A DNA stretch of 64,000 nucleotides, taken from the NCBI GenBank assembly GCA_963969365.1, contig OZ017749.1, positions 1,240,001 to 1,304,000 on the forward strand, written 5' to 3'. Below, one piece after another: positions 1-24,101 of the stretch (within the stretch, counting starts at the first letter, position 1; each line of letters starts with the position of its first letter). The notes under the pieces were generated by a model, which saw only the letters and a program-made list of their open reading frames with translations, was not told the DNA's origin and made no database searches. The DNA comes from Asterochloris sp. CNOR1. Taxonomy: Eukaryota > Chlorophyta > Trebouxiophyceae > Trebouxiales > Trebouxiaceae. A program made the position numbers and the translations under genes.

Positions 1-604
1 CCCACCCGGCGGGGTGGGGCCATTGGCGGCAACAGCCCTCTGGCGGATGCGCAGATCGGCCATCAAGAAAGCTGGCTGCAGTCTCCAGGAGACAGGCAGC
101 TTTAGGCCAGCATGGTCTTGGCCCCTGCTACGCTGGCCACAAATGCTGCCCCGCTGCATTGCCATGGCTGCCTAGCGGCATGTTGTCTGCAGGGTTGGTC
201 GGCCTGAACCATGACTTGCCTGAGGAAGTGAGTGAATTGCGCTCATGCATTGCGGGCCTGGGGTCCTGTTCAGCTGCAGCAAGTTTGTCTGGCTTGCAGC
301 CCATGCCCTCCTTGCAGGGCGAGAAGTCCACCTTGGTTGTTGATGATGGCCCCTACTCGCTGAGTGACAATCCCCTGTGCTGCAGGCAAGGTTTGGCTTG
401 TAGTGGCACGACGGGTTGAGCATTAGTCTTAACGAGCAGCCTGTATCAGAACCCTGCAGGGTGATGGGTCTTTCCCAGACTCTGATGGTGGCAGGTGCCT
501 AGTCTGGCCTGCTCAACATCTTTGCCTCTGTACTGCATGGAGAGGGGTTCTCTGGCACTAAAGCTGTCATGGAATCGCTGACAGCCTGTGGTTCTTGGCT
601 GCAG
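1..604. other. Unresolved left edge upstream of the ABCG exons
   Basis: No exon can be assigned with confidence here. The stretch from about 319 follows a CAG acceptor-like sequence and reads GEKSTLVVDDGPYSLSDN in one plus-strand frame, which could be a small exon of the transporter that follows. However, I could not join it in phase to the exon beginning at 605. Nothing resembling the N-terminal half of a PDR transporter (Walker A, signature or membrane segments) is visible, so any such half must lie left of the window. Confidence 0.4.
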
Positions 605-3600
605 GGCAAGCAGTCCGTCTCAGACTCTGATGGCAGCAAGGATGGGAAGGTGGAGATGACCCCCAAGGGCCACGATGAGGCAAAAGGGGATGACGAGGCC
701 CAACCCCTGCAGGGCCGCCCCCTGCAGTGGCAGCCTGGCTCTGCCGTGCGTCTGGGGTCAGAGGGTATCCCCCCAGCCTTTGACGCCAACGAGTACCACA
801 GGCACCCTGAGGCCTTCCCCTCGGTCCGCCACTTTGAGCCCCACACCCACAGCAAAGTGGTGAGCCCTACTGGGGTGACCTTGCTGCGCATGCTGCAGTT
901 AGGGTGCTGATTGCTGCAGAGGTGCTGGGTTCTCCCTGCTGCACATGCTGTGGCTTGGCTGCGGAATGTCATGCATGCGTAGAGCATATCTCTGGAGGCT
1001 GCCTAAGCTGTGAGCAAAGGCACTGGTGGTTGGGCACTGTGGGGCCTGTGGCACCACTGGTGCGTGTTCTGCTGTTGATGATGCATGATGGAGACGGCGC
1101 CCATCGCTGTTGCAAATGTCGCATGCCATGCCTACCTGCAGCTGTCTGGGGCCCCTCTGGGGCCTGTGGGTCCAGCCATGCGCGGCCCGGGAACCAATGA
1201 GCCGCGCGGCATGAACGGGATGGCCAGCCAGAACGGCAATGCCCACAGTGACGACAGCGAAGGCAGGGGGCACAAGGCCCCTTCCAAGGGCGCCAGCCAG
1301 CTCGACAGGGAGGACTTGACTGAGGAGCAGCAGCTGGATGGTGGCAAGCGCGACCTGTCTGCCAAGAGTAGCAAAAAGTCAAAGTGTGTCCCTCGACCCA
1401 TCGCCTGGCGTACCCTGCCAACATTGTTGCTTACCCTCATTGGAATGCTTAGCTTAGTTTGTGCTGAGGGGCCGGGGGGTGGGGGGGGTGTGGCATGCTG
1501 TGGCGCTGTCTGCAAAGCTGCTAGTGCTGCCTTGTGCAGTGCTGCCGAGGAGCTCCCTGTTCCATGGCTGTGCCCACATCAGACAGCTTGACATGCAAGC
1601 TTCACTGGGTCAGCACCTCTGCAGCAGACAGACGTTGCGCCATGTGCACTGGCAGTGTCAACACAACAGGATGTCTGTCACCCTGTGCTGCAGGAAGTCG
1701 CTGCAGGGAGAGGGCATGGTGCTACCATTTGACCCAATGACCCTGACGTTCAAAGACCTGCACTACTTCGTGGAGATTCCCAAGGTGGGGCAGAGCAACA
1801 CTGCTGATCGCCCCTTACATATACCATGGGCTCCATCAAGTCAGCAGCAGCAACCTCCTACAAAATTCCTCCCACAAGTTGTAATGCATCCTGGCAGCAG
1901 AACTGCAGTCTGGCAAGTTTGCTTGAGGGTACCCTTAGCCTCGACAAGCAAGTGTTTGGGCTGGTCTGGTTGTGCACGCTGGGCTATAAGGCAAGTGCTG
2001 GTGGCAGCAGCAAGCAGGTCGTGCTGCGAGTTGACAGCTGTGCTGCCTAGCCCTGCTGACAGCATCAGCAGGCATGCTGGAACTGTCGACTGACCAGCTG
2101 TCGTGGTGCCCTGCAGGATGCGTCTGAGGGGCGGGAGCACGTCACCCAGGAGGGCGGCCAGCACTGGCTGGAGCTGCTGCTGGGCATCAGCGGAGCCTTC
2201 CGGCCCGGCGTGCTCACCTGCCTCATGGTGGGCCCTGCTGCACATGCACGTCTGAAGCTTGATGCCCATTCGGGCCCCTGTGATCACCTCTGCAATGGTG
2301 GCCCGAGGCGCACCTGCATCTCTGCTGCCTGCAATGACGCTTTCATGTCCAATGTCCTTAACCCTGACCCCTCTCATGGAGCACCTGCTGGCGCACGCAT
2401 TGTTGCCCCTGCAGCATGTGTTGGGCTCGCCTGTGTTGCCATGCTGTTGTCCAACCTCTATGCACAGCCTTGCCCTTACCTCACATGCCAGCTACATGAC
2501 TTGCAATCATGATGTGTTGGCAAGGCGGGACCTGTTTGCAGGGCGTCTCTGGTGCTGGCAAAACGACTCTGATGGATGTCCTGGCTGGCCGCAAGACAGG
2601 TCAGCACTACATTGTAGGCCAACATTGTGCAGGCGGTCTTCAGATCTGCTTGTGGCGCATTGGGTAACACTTTGGTTATGCAGCTGTGCAGTGCATGTGC
2701 AGCTGCGCCTGAGCGCTGCATCTGCCTACGAGCTCTGTTGCACTATGCGCTGATGCCATGTGTTGATGAAAGGCGATTTTGCCAGCTGCGTCAAGAACAC
2801 ATAGGTCACTGGCCTGCTGCCTCGCCATGATGAAGCTACTGATCTGCCTGCAGGTGGCAGGATTGAGGGGGACATTCGCGTGAATGGCTACCCCAAGGAG
2901 CAAGACTCATTTGCTCGCGTCTCAGGCTATGTCAGTCCCTGCATGTGACTGGATTGGGCCTGCTGCTGATTTTTGCTCAGCACCAGGCCCAGGGAACATG
3001 CTTTTAGTGTCGAGACAATGTGTGCTGCCTGCGGTGCATACGGCCAAGACACCCTACACAGCCGGCTGCTGCATTGACACCACATGCATCTAACATCAGT
3101 TTATGGGGCGCCAGGCTTGCCAATTTGCCTGCAGGTGGAGCAGTTCGATACGCACTCAGCCGCGACCACAGTGCGGGAGGCCCTGATTTTCAGCGGGGTG
3201 CTGCGCAACGAGAAAGATGTTGACATGAAGACCACACTGGAGTTCGTGGACCAGGTCAGCACTGTACTGTTTGCGGCTGCAAGCAACTGGGCATTGCTTG
3301 ACAGGGCAGGGCACTGTGCTGGGCTTGCTCCTGCGGGAGCAGCATTGAGATGCCCTTGCCAGGTGGACCAGCACACGGCGATGCATCGTCTGTGCCTGGC
3401 TGAGTACCCTTTGTTGCTGTTGGGTAGTTGTAGTGCTGACCTCAGGGCATCCTGTGTAGGTGATGGGCCTGGTGGAGCTGCAGACCCTGTCAGGGGCTCT
3501 TGTGGGGACCCCAGGACAGTCTGGGCTCAGTGTGGAGCAGCGCAAGCGCCTGACCATTGCTGTGGAGCTGGTGAGCCCTGTCTGCGCCAGCCTGAGATGT

Positions 3601-6600
3601 TGCAGACCTGCCCTGCCACTGTGTGTGTGGCAGCCTGGGCTGGGTTTGAGTGGAAGTGCTGCTGCAAAGAACAACACTGCAGGTCCTGCATGCCTGCTTT
3701 CCGGCTTCAGGCCGCAGAGATCCTGCATGATGTGGCAGCTGCGTGCAGGCTGCTGCCCCTCATTCGCAGCGCTGCATGTGTGGCGCTGCAAGCCCACTTC
3801 TGACAACTCGAGTCGCTGGACACTCCTGCATGCTGTGGCAGCTGCCTGATGCAGTACTTGCTGATGCCGGCCTCTGAGGTCAACTGGCATCCTTTGCTGT
3901 CTGCAGGTGGCAAACCCTTCCATTGTTTTCATGGACGAGCCCACTTCAGGTGTGGTTGTCGGAACATGCCAGAGGCTGCACAGCCTGCGGCTCACAATTC
4001 CCGACTGCATGGCTCTGTTCTGCGTCAAGAGCAGGCATCCTGCTGGCCTCCGCTGGGCCCAACTCCAAGCTACACAGCTTTGCTGCACAGCAGTGTGAGG
4101 CCTGCAACCTATGCTGCACCACTGCTGCAGGCCTGGATGCCCGTGCTGCTGCCATTGTCATGCGCACGGTCAGGAACATTGTCAACACTGGCAGGACCAT
4201 AGTGAGTACCTGAAGCATAGACATTATTGCACAGGCAGCCCACTGACATCGCACAGAGCCTGCAACTTCCATGCATTGTCCTCAGCCTTGTCTTCAGTCT
4301 GATTTGTCTCTCAAGAGGAGCGAACACCCCTGAATCAGCTGCTCTCAGATGTCTCACTCTGTTGCAGGTGTGTACCATCCACCAGCCCAGCATCGACATT
4401 TTTGAGGTGGGGCTCCGCACCACCTGGCTGCCTCCCCTTGTCTCCTGCTTGCCCTCTTTCACACCAGGTGCCCCAGCAATGGGGCCTGCCTGCTGAGCCT
4501 CATGACGGCGCTCTACCTGGCATTGCTCGCCACACAACCCTTGCTGCAGGCGTTTGACGAGCTGCTGCTGCTCAAGCGGGGTGGTGAGACAATCTTCAAC
4601 GGACGGCTGGGCAAGGACTCCAGCGACCTGGTTGAGTACTTCCAGGTGAGGTGTATGGCCACTGTTCAGCAGCTCTACCACATCAGCCCCTGCTGCAGAT
4701 GTTTTGCTGATTGGCGCTGTTCCCTTGCTTCATTAGACAGGTGACAGGGAAGGGAAGTGTATGGCTACTAGCCACTGCTGCAACCCTACGGGAGACACGG
4801 AGGCGATGATAGACCCCTTTGTCTTTCAGCCTGTGACACTGTTGTTGCCCTGCACTGGTCAGGGTGCACTGGTCATCTCTTGATGCCTTTCTGCATGATG
4901 AGGCTGCGCCCTGCTTCGCAAAGACCAAGTGCTGCTAAAGGGCCTGCTGAGGAAAGTTGCTGACGATCCCCTGCAATGCTGTGCTGCAGAGTGTTCAAGG
5001 AGTGCCACGCATCAGAAACGACCTCAACCCAGCCACCTGGTGTGCTGCAAACAGCTATGGTTGCTGCTGCGACTGGCCATATCGTTGCCAATCCTGGACA
5101 AAACCTGACCCACTTGGTCTGGCAGCATGTGTAAAGTAGCTGAGCTGGCAGCTGCTCGGCCATGTGTGTGTGTCAAGTATCCAGCTGAGGCGCATGCAAG
5201 GAAGTGCCAGCAGCACGCCTGCTCAGTGCAGCAGCCATCTGGAGCAGCCTTAGTCCCCTGCCTGGGTCTGAGCCCCAGGCACACTGTGCTGCAGGATGTT
5301 GGAGGTGACCACGCCTGGGATGGAGAGCCAGCTGGGGGTCAATTTTGCAGAGTTCTATAATCAGTCCCCACTGGCCAAGTGAGGGGTGGCTGCCTCTTGG
5401 TGTGGGGCTATCTTTGAGTGTGGCTGGGCTGCGGTCTCTGCAACATTGGGACCCCTCATGGGCCAGCCAGCCCTGTTGCTGCTGCACCCCTGGTCTGCAG
5501 CGCATCACTTGCAAGCAAGGCCTGTGAGCTATGCTGCTGTGTCCGCATGTGCAGCCCTAGAGCTGCTGTGATACCAGTGTCTTACCCTGTACGTGGATAC
5601 CTGCAATGCTAAAGTGTGAAAGGGGCCCACCTCGCTGGTCCATCCCAAGCTCTGCAATGTGATGTGCACATACACAGGCATGTCAGAGCTGCCCATGTGC
5701 CTGTGCATAGCCCTCGACCCAGGCTGGCAAGCGACCACCCTGCGGTGGGGTCCTGCAAATCAGCCTCAATACTTACCTTGCGGGCAGCAGCCTCGGCAGG
5801 TGGGCAAGCACAGCCTTGACGTCCTGCGTGTGTGCAGGCACTACGACCAGCTGCTGACAGAGTACAGCGCCCCCAAGGAGGGCAGCCAGCAGCTCAAGTT
5901 TGACACCAAGTATCCCAAGCCCATGTATGCGCAGTTTGTGGCGATCTTCACCAAGTTCATGGCTGCCTACTGGAGAATGCCCGGTGCGTCTGCCCTTTCC
6001 CCTGTTCAGTCCATCTTGGGGCCTTCCACAGCGGTCCTGGTTGTGTGGCGCCAGCTCAGGACATCACCCGCTTTGACGCAAGGTGCACCTGCACTCACAA
6101 CATCAGCAATTGTGCATGGAGGGTCTATTGCACCTCAAGGATCTGGGCCAAGCTGGCTGTATGCATGACCCCTCAACACCATCACTCACCTGTTGCAGCA
6201 GTTAATGGCAGCCAGTTGCAGGCTGGCTTCTGTTGGTCATCCTGCCAGAACCCCCATGGCATGCCTGCCTGCAGAGTATAACGGCACTCGCTTCCTTCTG
6301 GCGCTGGGTGTGGGCTTCACCTTTGGGGCCATGTTCTGGCGCCTGGGTGACAAAATGTGAGCCACCGGGCGTGTGCCCATCTGCTTTGGTACAACAGCTC
6401 CTGCAGCCCATTTGGCTCTTGGCAGCACCTCCACAATCTGGTGTCTTCTGAGTGTCAGCTGATGTCTGTTCTGTGGCTCCAGCTGTTTATACCACGTGCT
6501 GCATTGGCATTTGCATCCTGCAAAAGCACTCATCCACATTCTCTGCTGATGTCAGCCGTGCTCGCGCTGTACATAGCATGCAGGCTGCCTCGCCATTGTG

Positions 6601-8685
6601 TGTGCCTGCACTGCAGCCCTGCACATGCAGCAGTGGCACTCGGTGCGGCCTGACCAAGGTGCTGGGCTGTGGGCCCCACTTATGCTGCAGCCTGCCTGCC
6701 CACTTGCCCCTGCTGCATCGGCACCCAGGCTGACTTGACAAACGCACTGAGTTCACGGCCTCAGCTTCTGACGAGATGGCGCTCAGCGTGATGTGCTCTG
6801 AACTACCTCTGTGCTCCTGCTGCAGCACCACACAGGCGGGCCTGACCAACGTGTTGGGAGCACTGTACGCAACAACGCTGTTCTTTTCCATCATCAACGC
6901 CACTGTCATCCAGCCAGTCATCTCTGCTGAGCGTGCCGTGACCTACCGCGAGCGTGCAGCTGGCATGTACTCAACTTTCCCCTGGGTAGCTGCCATTGTG
7001 AGTCCTGGCCACCTGCTGTTGTCACACCTTGCGTGTCGCAGGCTTGTTTCTCTGGGCACTGGGCTATGACTCATCTGCCTGCTGCTGCTGCTCCAAACAC
7101 TGCATGATGTGCTGCTTTGAGTGCACCTGGGAGGCCCCACGCCTGCCTGCATGCACGTATGCCAACACAAGATTGTGTTGCTTGTGGGAGGGTAAACTTG
7201 CAAGGCAGCCCACCTGGTGCAGCACTGACCACCACCTTAGCATGTGCCACATAACATGCCTGCACTGCTGTGTTGCTTGGGTGTCACATGTCTGTTGCGC
7301 TGGTACCTCTGTCCCATAAATCAGCAGTGGAGCTGACGCTGCCCTGGTGCCTGCAGGGCTGTGTGGAGATCATCTACCTGTCCGTGCAGTCTCTCGTTTA
7401 CTGCTCGATCGTGTACTGGATGTGTTGGTTCCAGCGTGATGCTGGTGAGCTCAAACCTGGTCTGTTGTGGGCTGAATGACGGCTTTACAAGTCAGGCACA
7501 GCCAGCCTGCGCCTCTTGAGTAGCACCAGCTGCCACTGCCTGCCGGCATGCCCTGACTCCAGCTTGCCATCCAGGATCCCTGGGCAGCCAGGCTGTATTC
7601 TGCGTCAGACTGGCGGCATGCTCAAGTTTGTTTGCGTTTGGGTGCAGGCAAATTCTTCTGGTTCGTGCTGTACAATCAGCTGAGCCTCACGTTCTTCACC
7701 TTCTTCGGTGAGTGCTGCTGTCAGCCTCTGCTGCACTGTATCTCACCTGCATGGTCTGGCAGAAAGTGCCTTAAAAGCATATCAGGCCCTTGACCTTTGC
7801 ATCCCTTGGCTGCAGGCATGGTGGCTGTTGCACTGACTCCCAACATGAAGCTGGCAGCCGTCTGCTCAGCGTACTTCTACTCTCTCTTCAATTTGTTCGC
7901 AGGTGACAAATGTCTGCTTTATTCAAATCTCCTGCGCCTCTCAGCCCATCTGAGGTGCACTTGCAGTGACTGCTGGCAGACCCGCTGAACTTGCACTGCA
8001 CAACTTGCAGGCTTTGCCATACAGCAGCCCCACATGCCTGGGTGGTGGTAAGCTTGAACGCCTGTGAACTTCTGAAGGATGTCAAGCTTGTGACGTGTCC
8101 TGCCATCGCTCCAGCTCACTACGTCATGTTGTGCTTACACTCTGCCGCCCCTGCAGGATCTGGTTCTCATGGATCAATCCCATCTTCTGGACTGTGTATG
8201 GCCTGATCATGAGCCAGATCGACAACCTCACCACCCCAGTCACGCTGCAAGATGGCTCAGTAGTCACTCCCTACGATGCCGCGCTGATCACATTTGGCTA
8301 CCAGTGAGCCTGAACTTGTGCCCATGTCTCTGCATGACCTGTGCCTGCTTGCCCACATAGAGGCTGGGCAGCTCGCTTCTGCATCACCGTTCCTGGCTTG
8401 GCTGCCAGTGAGCCTCATGCCTCTTGACATCAAACAGCCGCAGTTGATAACATTCAACTTGCCCCCGCCTGCATCCCTGCCTCTGTCTCTACATTGCTGA
8501 TGCAGCAGTTTGCCTGATCGGCCGTTACCTCCCTCTCTGCATGTGAGACCTGTTCTGCAAGCGTCCTCCATCTGTTCTGCAGTCGGGGCAAGCTAGGCTG
8601 GGCAGTGCTCATCATGGTGGCCTGGGTGTTCATCTGCTGGACGTTGACCTTTGTTGCCCTCTGGAAGCTCAATTTCCTGAAGTGA
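605..8685 (+). CDS. PDR-type ABCG transporter, NBD plus membrane half (5' end unresolved)
   Basis: ATP-driven plasma-membrane or endomembrane exporter of the pleiotropic-drug-resistance ABCG type. I joined 23 exons in phase (605-859, 1142-1383, 1694-1784, 2117-2227, 2542-2599, 2854-2930, 3135-3254, 3460-3570, 3907-3949, 4131-4201, 4368-4406, 4550-4645, 4990-5039, 5295-5378, 5838-5983, 6275-6356, 6826-6997, 7357-7444, 7648-7707, 7816-7902, 8011-8047, 8157-8303, 8583-8685), giving 789 aa. Visible motifs are the linker [13 protein letters not shown], Walker [10 protein letters not shown], signature [11 protein letters not shown], Walker [11 protein letters not shown], the D-loop and H-loop TIHQPS, then YWRMP and several hydrophobic segments ending in KLNFLK. 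This order and the motif wording match the second half of full-length PDR proteins (about 1400 aa). The first half therefore probably lies upstream of the window, or this is a half-size relative with a long acidic N-terminus. The donor at 1383 is one of two close choices. Confidence 0.9.
6601..6760 (+). repeat. Two decayed copies of an exon start inside an ABCG intron
   Basis: The exon starting at 6826 contains GGCCTGACCAACGTGTTGGG from 6839. The preceding intron holds a close copy, GGCCTGACCAAGGTGCTGGG, from 6647, and a weaker one, TTGACAAACGCACTGAG, around 6735. Spacing is roughly 90-105 bp. The copies are not open in the transporter frame. Confidence 0.6.
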
Positions 8686-9498
8686 GTCTGCTAGCTCACT
8701 GATGCCAGCAACATAGTCACTCGCCCCTGCCTGTGCTCTGTTTACTGCAGCGTGGCCACTGCCTTTGGCCTTGCACCCTCTTGGTGGCTTTGTTCACAGG
8801 CATCCTGGGAGTCGCCAAAGTCCTTGAGGTCCACATGCATGGTGGTCATGCCCATGAGCCCTGCTTGCTGCCTGCAGGCGTTAGCAACTGCACTGCAGCT
8901 TATTGGTCATGGGCACCTTGCCCACTGTAGTGGAGATTGGTCTTCAAGTATGAAGGCCCTTGCACATCACTGTATGTCCACCTCCCCCCTATGCAACATC
9001 TGCGACATCTAGACAGTTGCAGAGGATGAAGCCTAGCTACTCAGATGAAAAGTGAACAACCTTCAGCTGCACCCGTTGCAGATGCCAGCACTGAACAGTG
9101 TGGTGTTCCTGTTCGCGAGTCCTTGGCAGCACTTTACCTTGCCACTCGTACACAAAATCTCCCCGCTTGATTCACTTCCTCTGTTTGCATGCCCGGCGCT
9201 GTCCTCCTTCAGTTTGCAACATGCTGTAGCAGCATTGAGCTCTGCGAAACTAGCCTGGTTCATCAATTGCCTCATTAGATCACATCCACCCAGTGCAAGT
9301 GGCATGGCCCCCAGGATGAGCAGCTGTGTTGCAAGGCTGGTAATGGTGGCTTTGTCATTGGCGTCAGGTGCAGGAGGCCAATGCCAGGCCAATATGAGAA
9401 TCCCAGGCACCTTGGGAATCTTGCAGCTGAGCTGCCGATATGTCCTGTATCAGCAGGCGTTAAGGGGGACTTGAGCATGCGTTTTATTCCAAGTATGG
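8686..9498. other. Convergent intergenic region, ABCG / RPB2
   Basis: About 810 bp between the stop codons of two convergent genes. It should hold both 3' untranslated regions. No coding exon, RNA gene or clear repeat was recognised. Confidence 0.6.
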
Positions 9499-22169
<12,671 letters not shown>

Positions 22170-23462
22170 GGCTGCAGCCGCCTGAGAGGCGCTGCGCCTG
22201 GTGCTTGAGCTGCAATCAGCAGTCCTATGAAGAAGCCTGGTCCCTGATGCTCAAGCCTGTGATGGGTACCTGCCCGCTTGAGCTGCGGGCTAGATAGTCA
22301 ACAGGAAGCGGGGAACAGCCTTTGCCTTCACCTATGCTCAGGACTGAGCAAGCTGGTGATATCAGAATGTGTTCGTGGGTGGCACAGGTAGGCCTGGCAG
22401 AGCCTGTCTACTCCTGGTAGGGAGAGAGGCCAAGGAAGTAACCTTATCTGACATCGGTCCACAAGTTGCTTGGAACTGCGGAACTACGTAGATGCAATGG
22501 CATCATTCTGCTGTTCCAGTCATGCAGTATCTTTCCTTAAGATTGCTGATCCCGTGACTTCATGCAGGCCATATGACAGATGCAGCCGTTCAGCTTCACG
22601 CAGCAGCCTTATTGGTCACATTGAAGGCAACCCTTGTGGGCCTCAAGACATGGCAGCTTCCAGGGGATTGTGGTGGCTTGATCCTGCCCTTGGGGTCTTG
22701 CTCAAGCAGTCTTTGTCCAGCAGCGAATCGCTGCTCAGCAAAATCACAGTCTGCCTACAGTTAAAGCAGACAGCAGCAACCCAAAGCTGGCAGTCTGGCA
22801 GCCAAAATGTGAGCAGGCAATTGCCTGCCTCGGAGGCAAAATGATTGCAGCGTGCCTGTCGGTGCCTTGGGTTGACAGACATGCAGATGTCAGCCATGAA
22901 TGTCTGGAGCTTTGTAGGCCTGCATCAGCTCTTTCATTGTGGTCGCCTGCTGCAGCCTATATGTTGGGCACATGCTGTGTGAAGTATGCGCTACAGCGGC
23001 AGCCATTGAAAGAGAGGCCTGCTTTCTGCATGCTGCTGCAGCAGTGTTGAGACAAGTGCTGCCACAGGTGGCAGATCAACCACAAGTAAGCAGTAGGCTC
23101 GCTTGTGTTCTTGCAGCAGCAGACCAGAGAGCAACACGCCAGGCAGGGAGCCAATGCACAGCAGGTGTCGACAACACTGCTCACAGTACTTCGCCCCTAG
23201 CATCCAGACTGTGGCTGGCAGCATGCAAGTGTAGCCGGCAAGTATTGGTGGGACCCCAGGCTGCTGCAGATTTGTATAAGCGTCTGAGCTTGTGTGAGGG
23301 AGGAATTGTCAACGATACACATGAGCTGGTGATGACTGCTTGTTATTCATACTTCATTCGATTGAATAAACGTCTTCTCAGGACAGGCAAATCAGAATAT
23401 TGCTGCACAAGGTTGACAATGGGTCTTCAAGATTCCCACAGAGTGGTCATATGGAACTCAGC
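22170..23462. other. Intergenic region upstream of RPB2
   Basis: About 1.3 kb, visibly less GC-rich than the genes beside it, between the RPB2 start and the stop of the small plastid-protein gene, both on the minus strand. It should contain the RPB2 promoter and 5' UTR and the 3' UTR of its neighbour. No exon with conserved sequence was recognised. An AATAAA occurs near 23365 on the plus strand, but its role is unclear. Confidence 0.5.
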
Positions 23463-23899
23463 TCATTGTTGTTGCTCCATGGGGGCTGCCTGCTGCATGT
23501 CCTGAGAAATGAAGCTTCTGGAGGTGGTAAAGAAGATGCTGGCTGCAAACAGAAACTGCAGGCAATACAAGTGGCACCGTCAAAGCCCGCCATCAACTTG
23601 TTAAGCTCTGCAGCTTGCTGTCAATGCCTGGCGCTCACCAGCAGGAACGCCCAGATGATGGCAGTCCCCACTGGGCCCACTTGAGGCTCAGGCTCCTTCT
23701 GTGTGGCAGATGGTTGCCCGTCTTTTTGCTGCTCTGATATGACTGGCCTGCTATCCTGTTGTTGCTTTTCCTGTGCCCTGCAATGCACTCTTGGCCTGCT
23801 GCAGGACCCAGGCAGCCGCTGGCACTGCTCAGGGTGTGCGGCTGCCGGCAGTCTGCGAACTCGCGCCAGGCAAGGAGAGCCTCGTGGCAGCGTCTGCAT
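23463..23899 (-). CDS. Small predicted plastid single-TM protein, 117 aa
   Basis: Unrecognised small membrane protein. Two exons, 23639-23899 and 23463-23555, join exactly in phase through an 83-bp GTGAGC...TGCAG intron, giving 117 aa. Residues 1-43 are rich in Arg, Ser, Pro and Cys, have almost no acidic residues, and end in a VHC/RA-like site, which looks like a chloroplast transit peptide. A polar Gln/Glu/Lys linker follows. Residues about 78-97 (GTAIIWAFLL then FLFAASIFF) form one membrane helix, with the intron falling in its middle. A short polar C-terminal tail ends in MEQQQ. The hydrophobic run continuing across the splice junction is the main support for the model. It resembles small thylakoid or envelope proteins in layout only, and no family is assigned. 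Confidence 0.7.
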
Positions 23900-24101
23900 G
23901 CTGTTCAGGGAGGTTGCTGATAGTCAACGCCAGTTAGGTCATGCTGTGCCTGCCGTGCCTGAGGGCACCCGCAGCAATGAAGCTAGAGGAGGTAATCAGC
24001 CTGCAGAGTGTTGCAGCTGGCACTGACGCATGGTGAGCCTGATGGGACGCCTGTCAGCATGCAGCATTTTGACAGGTGCATTCAGACCCTGTTGCTTGCA
24101 G

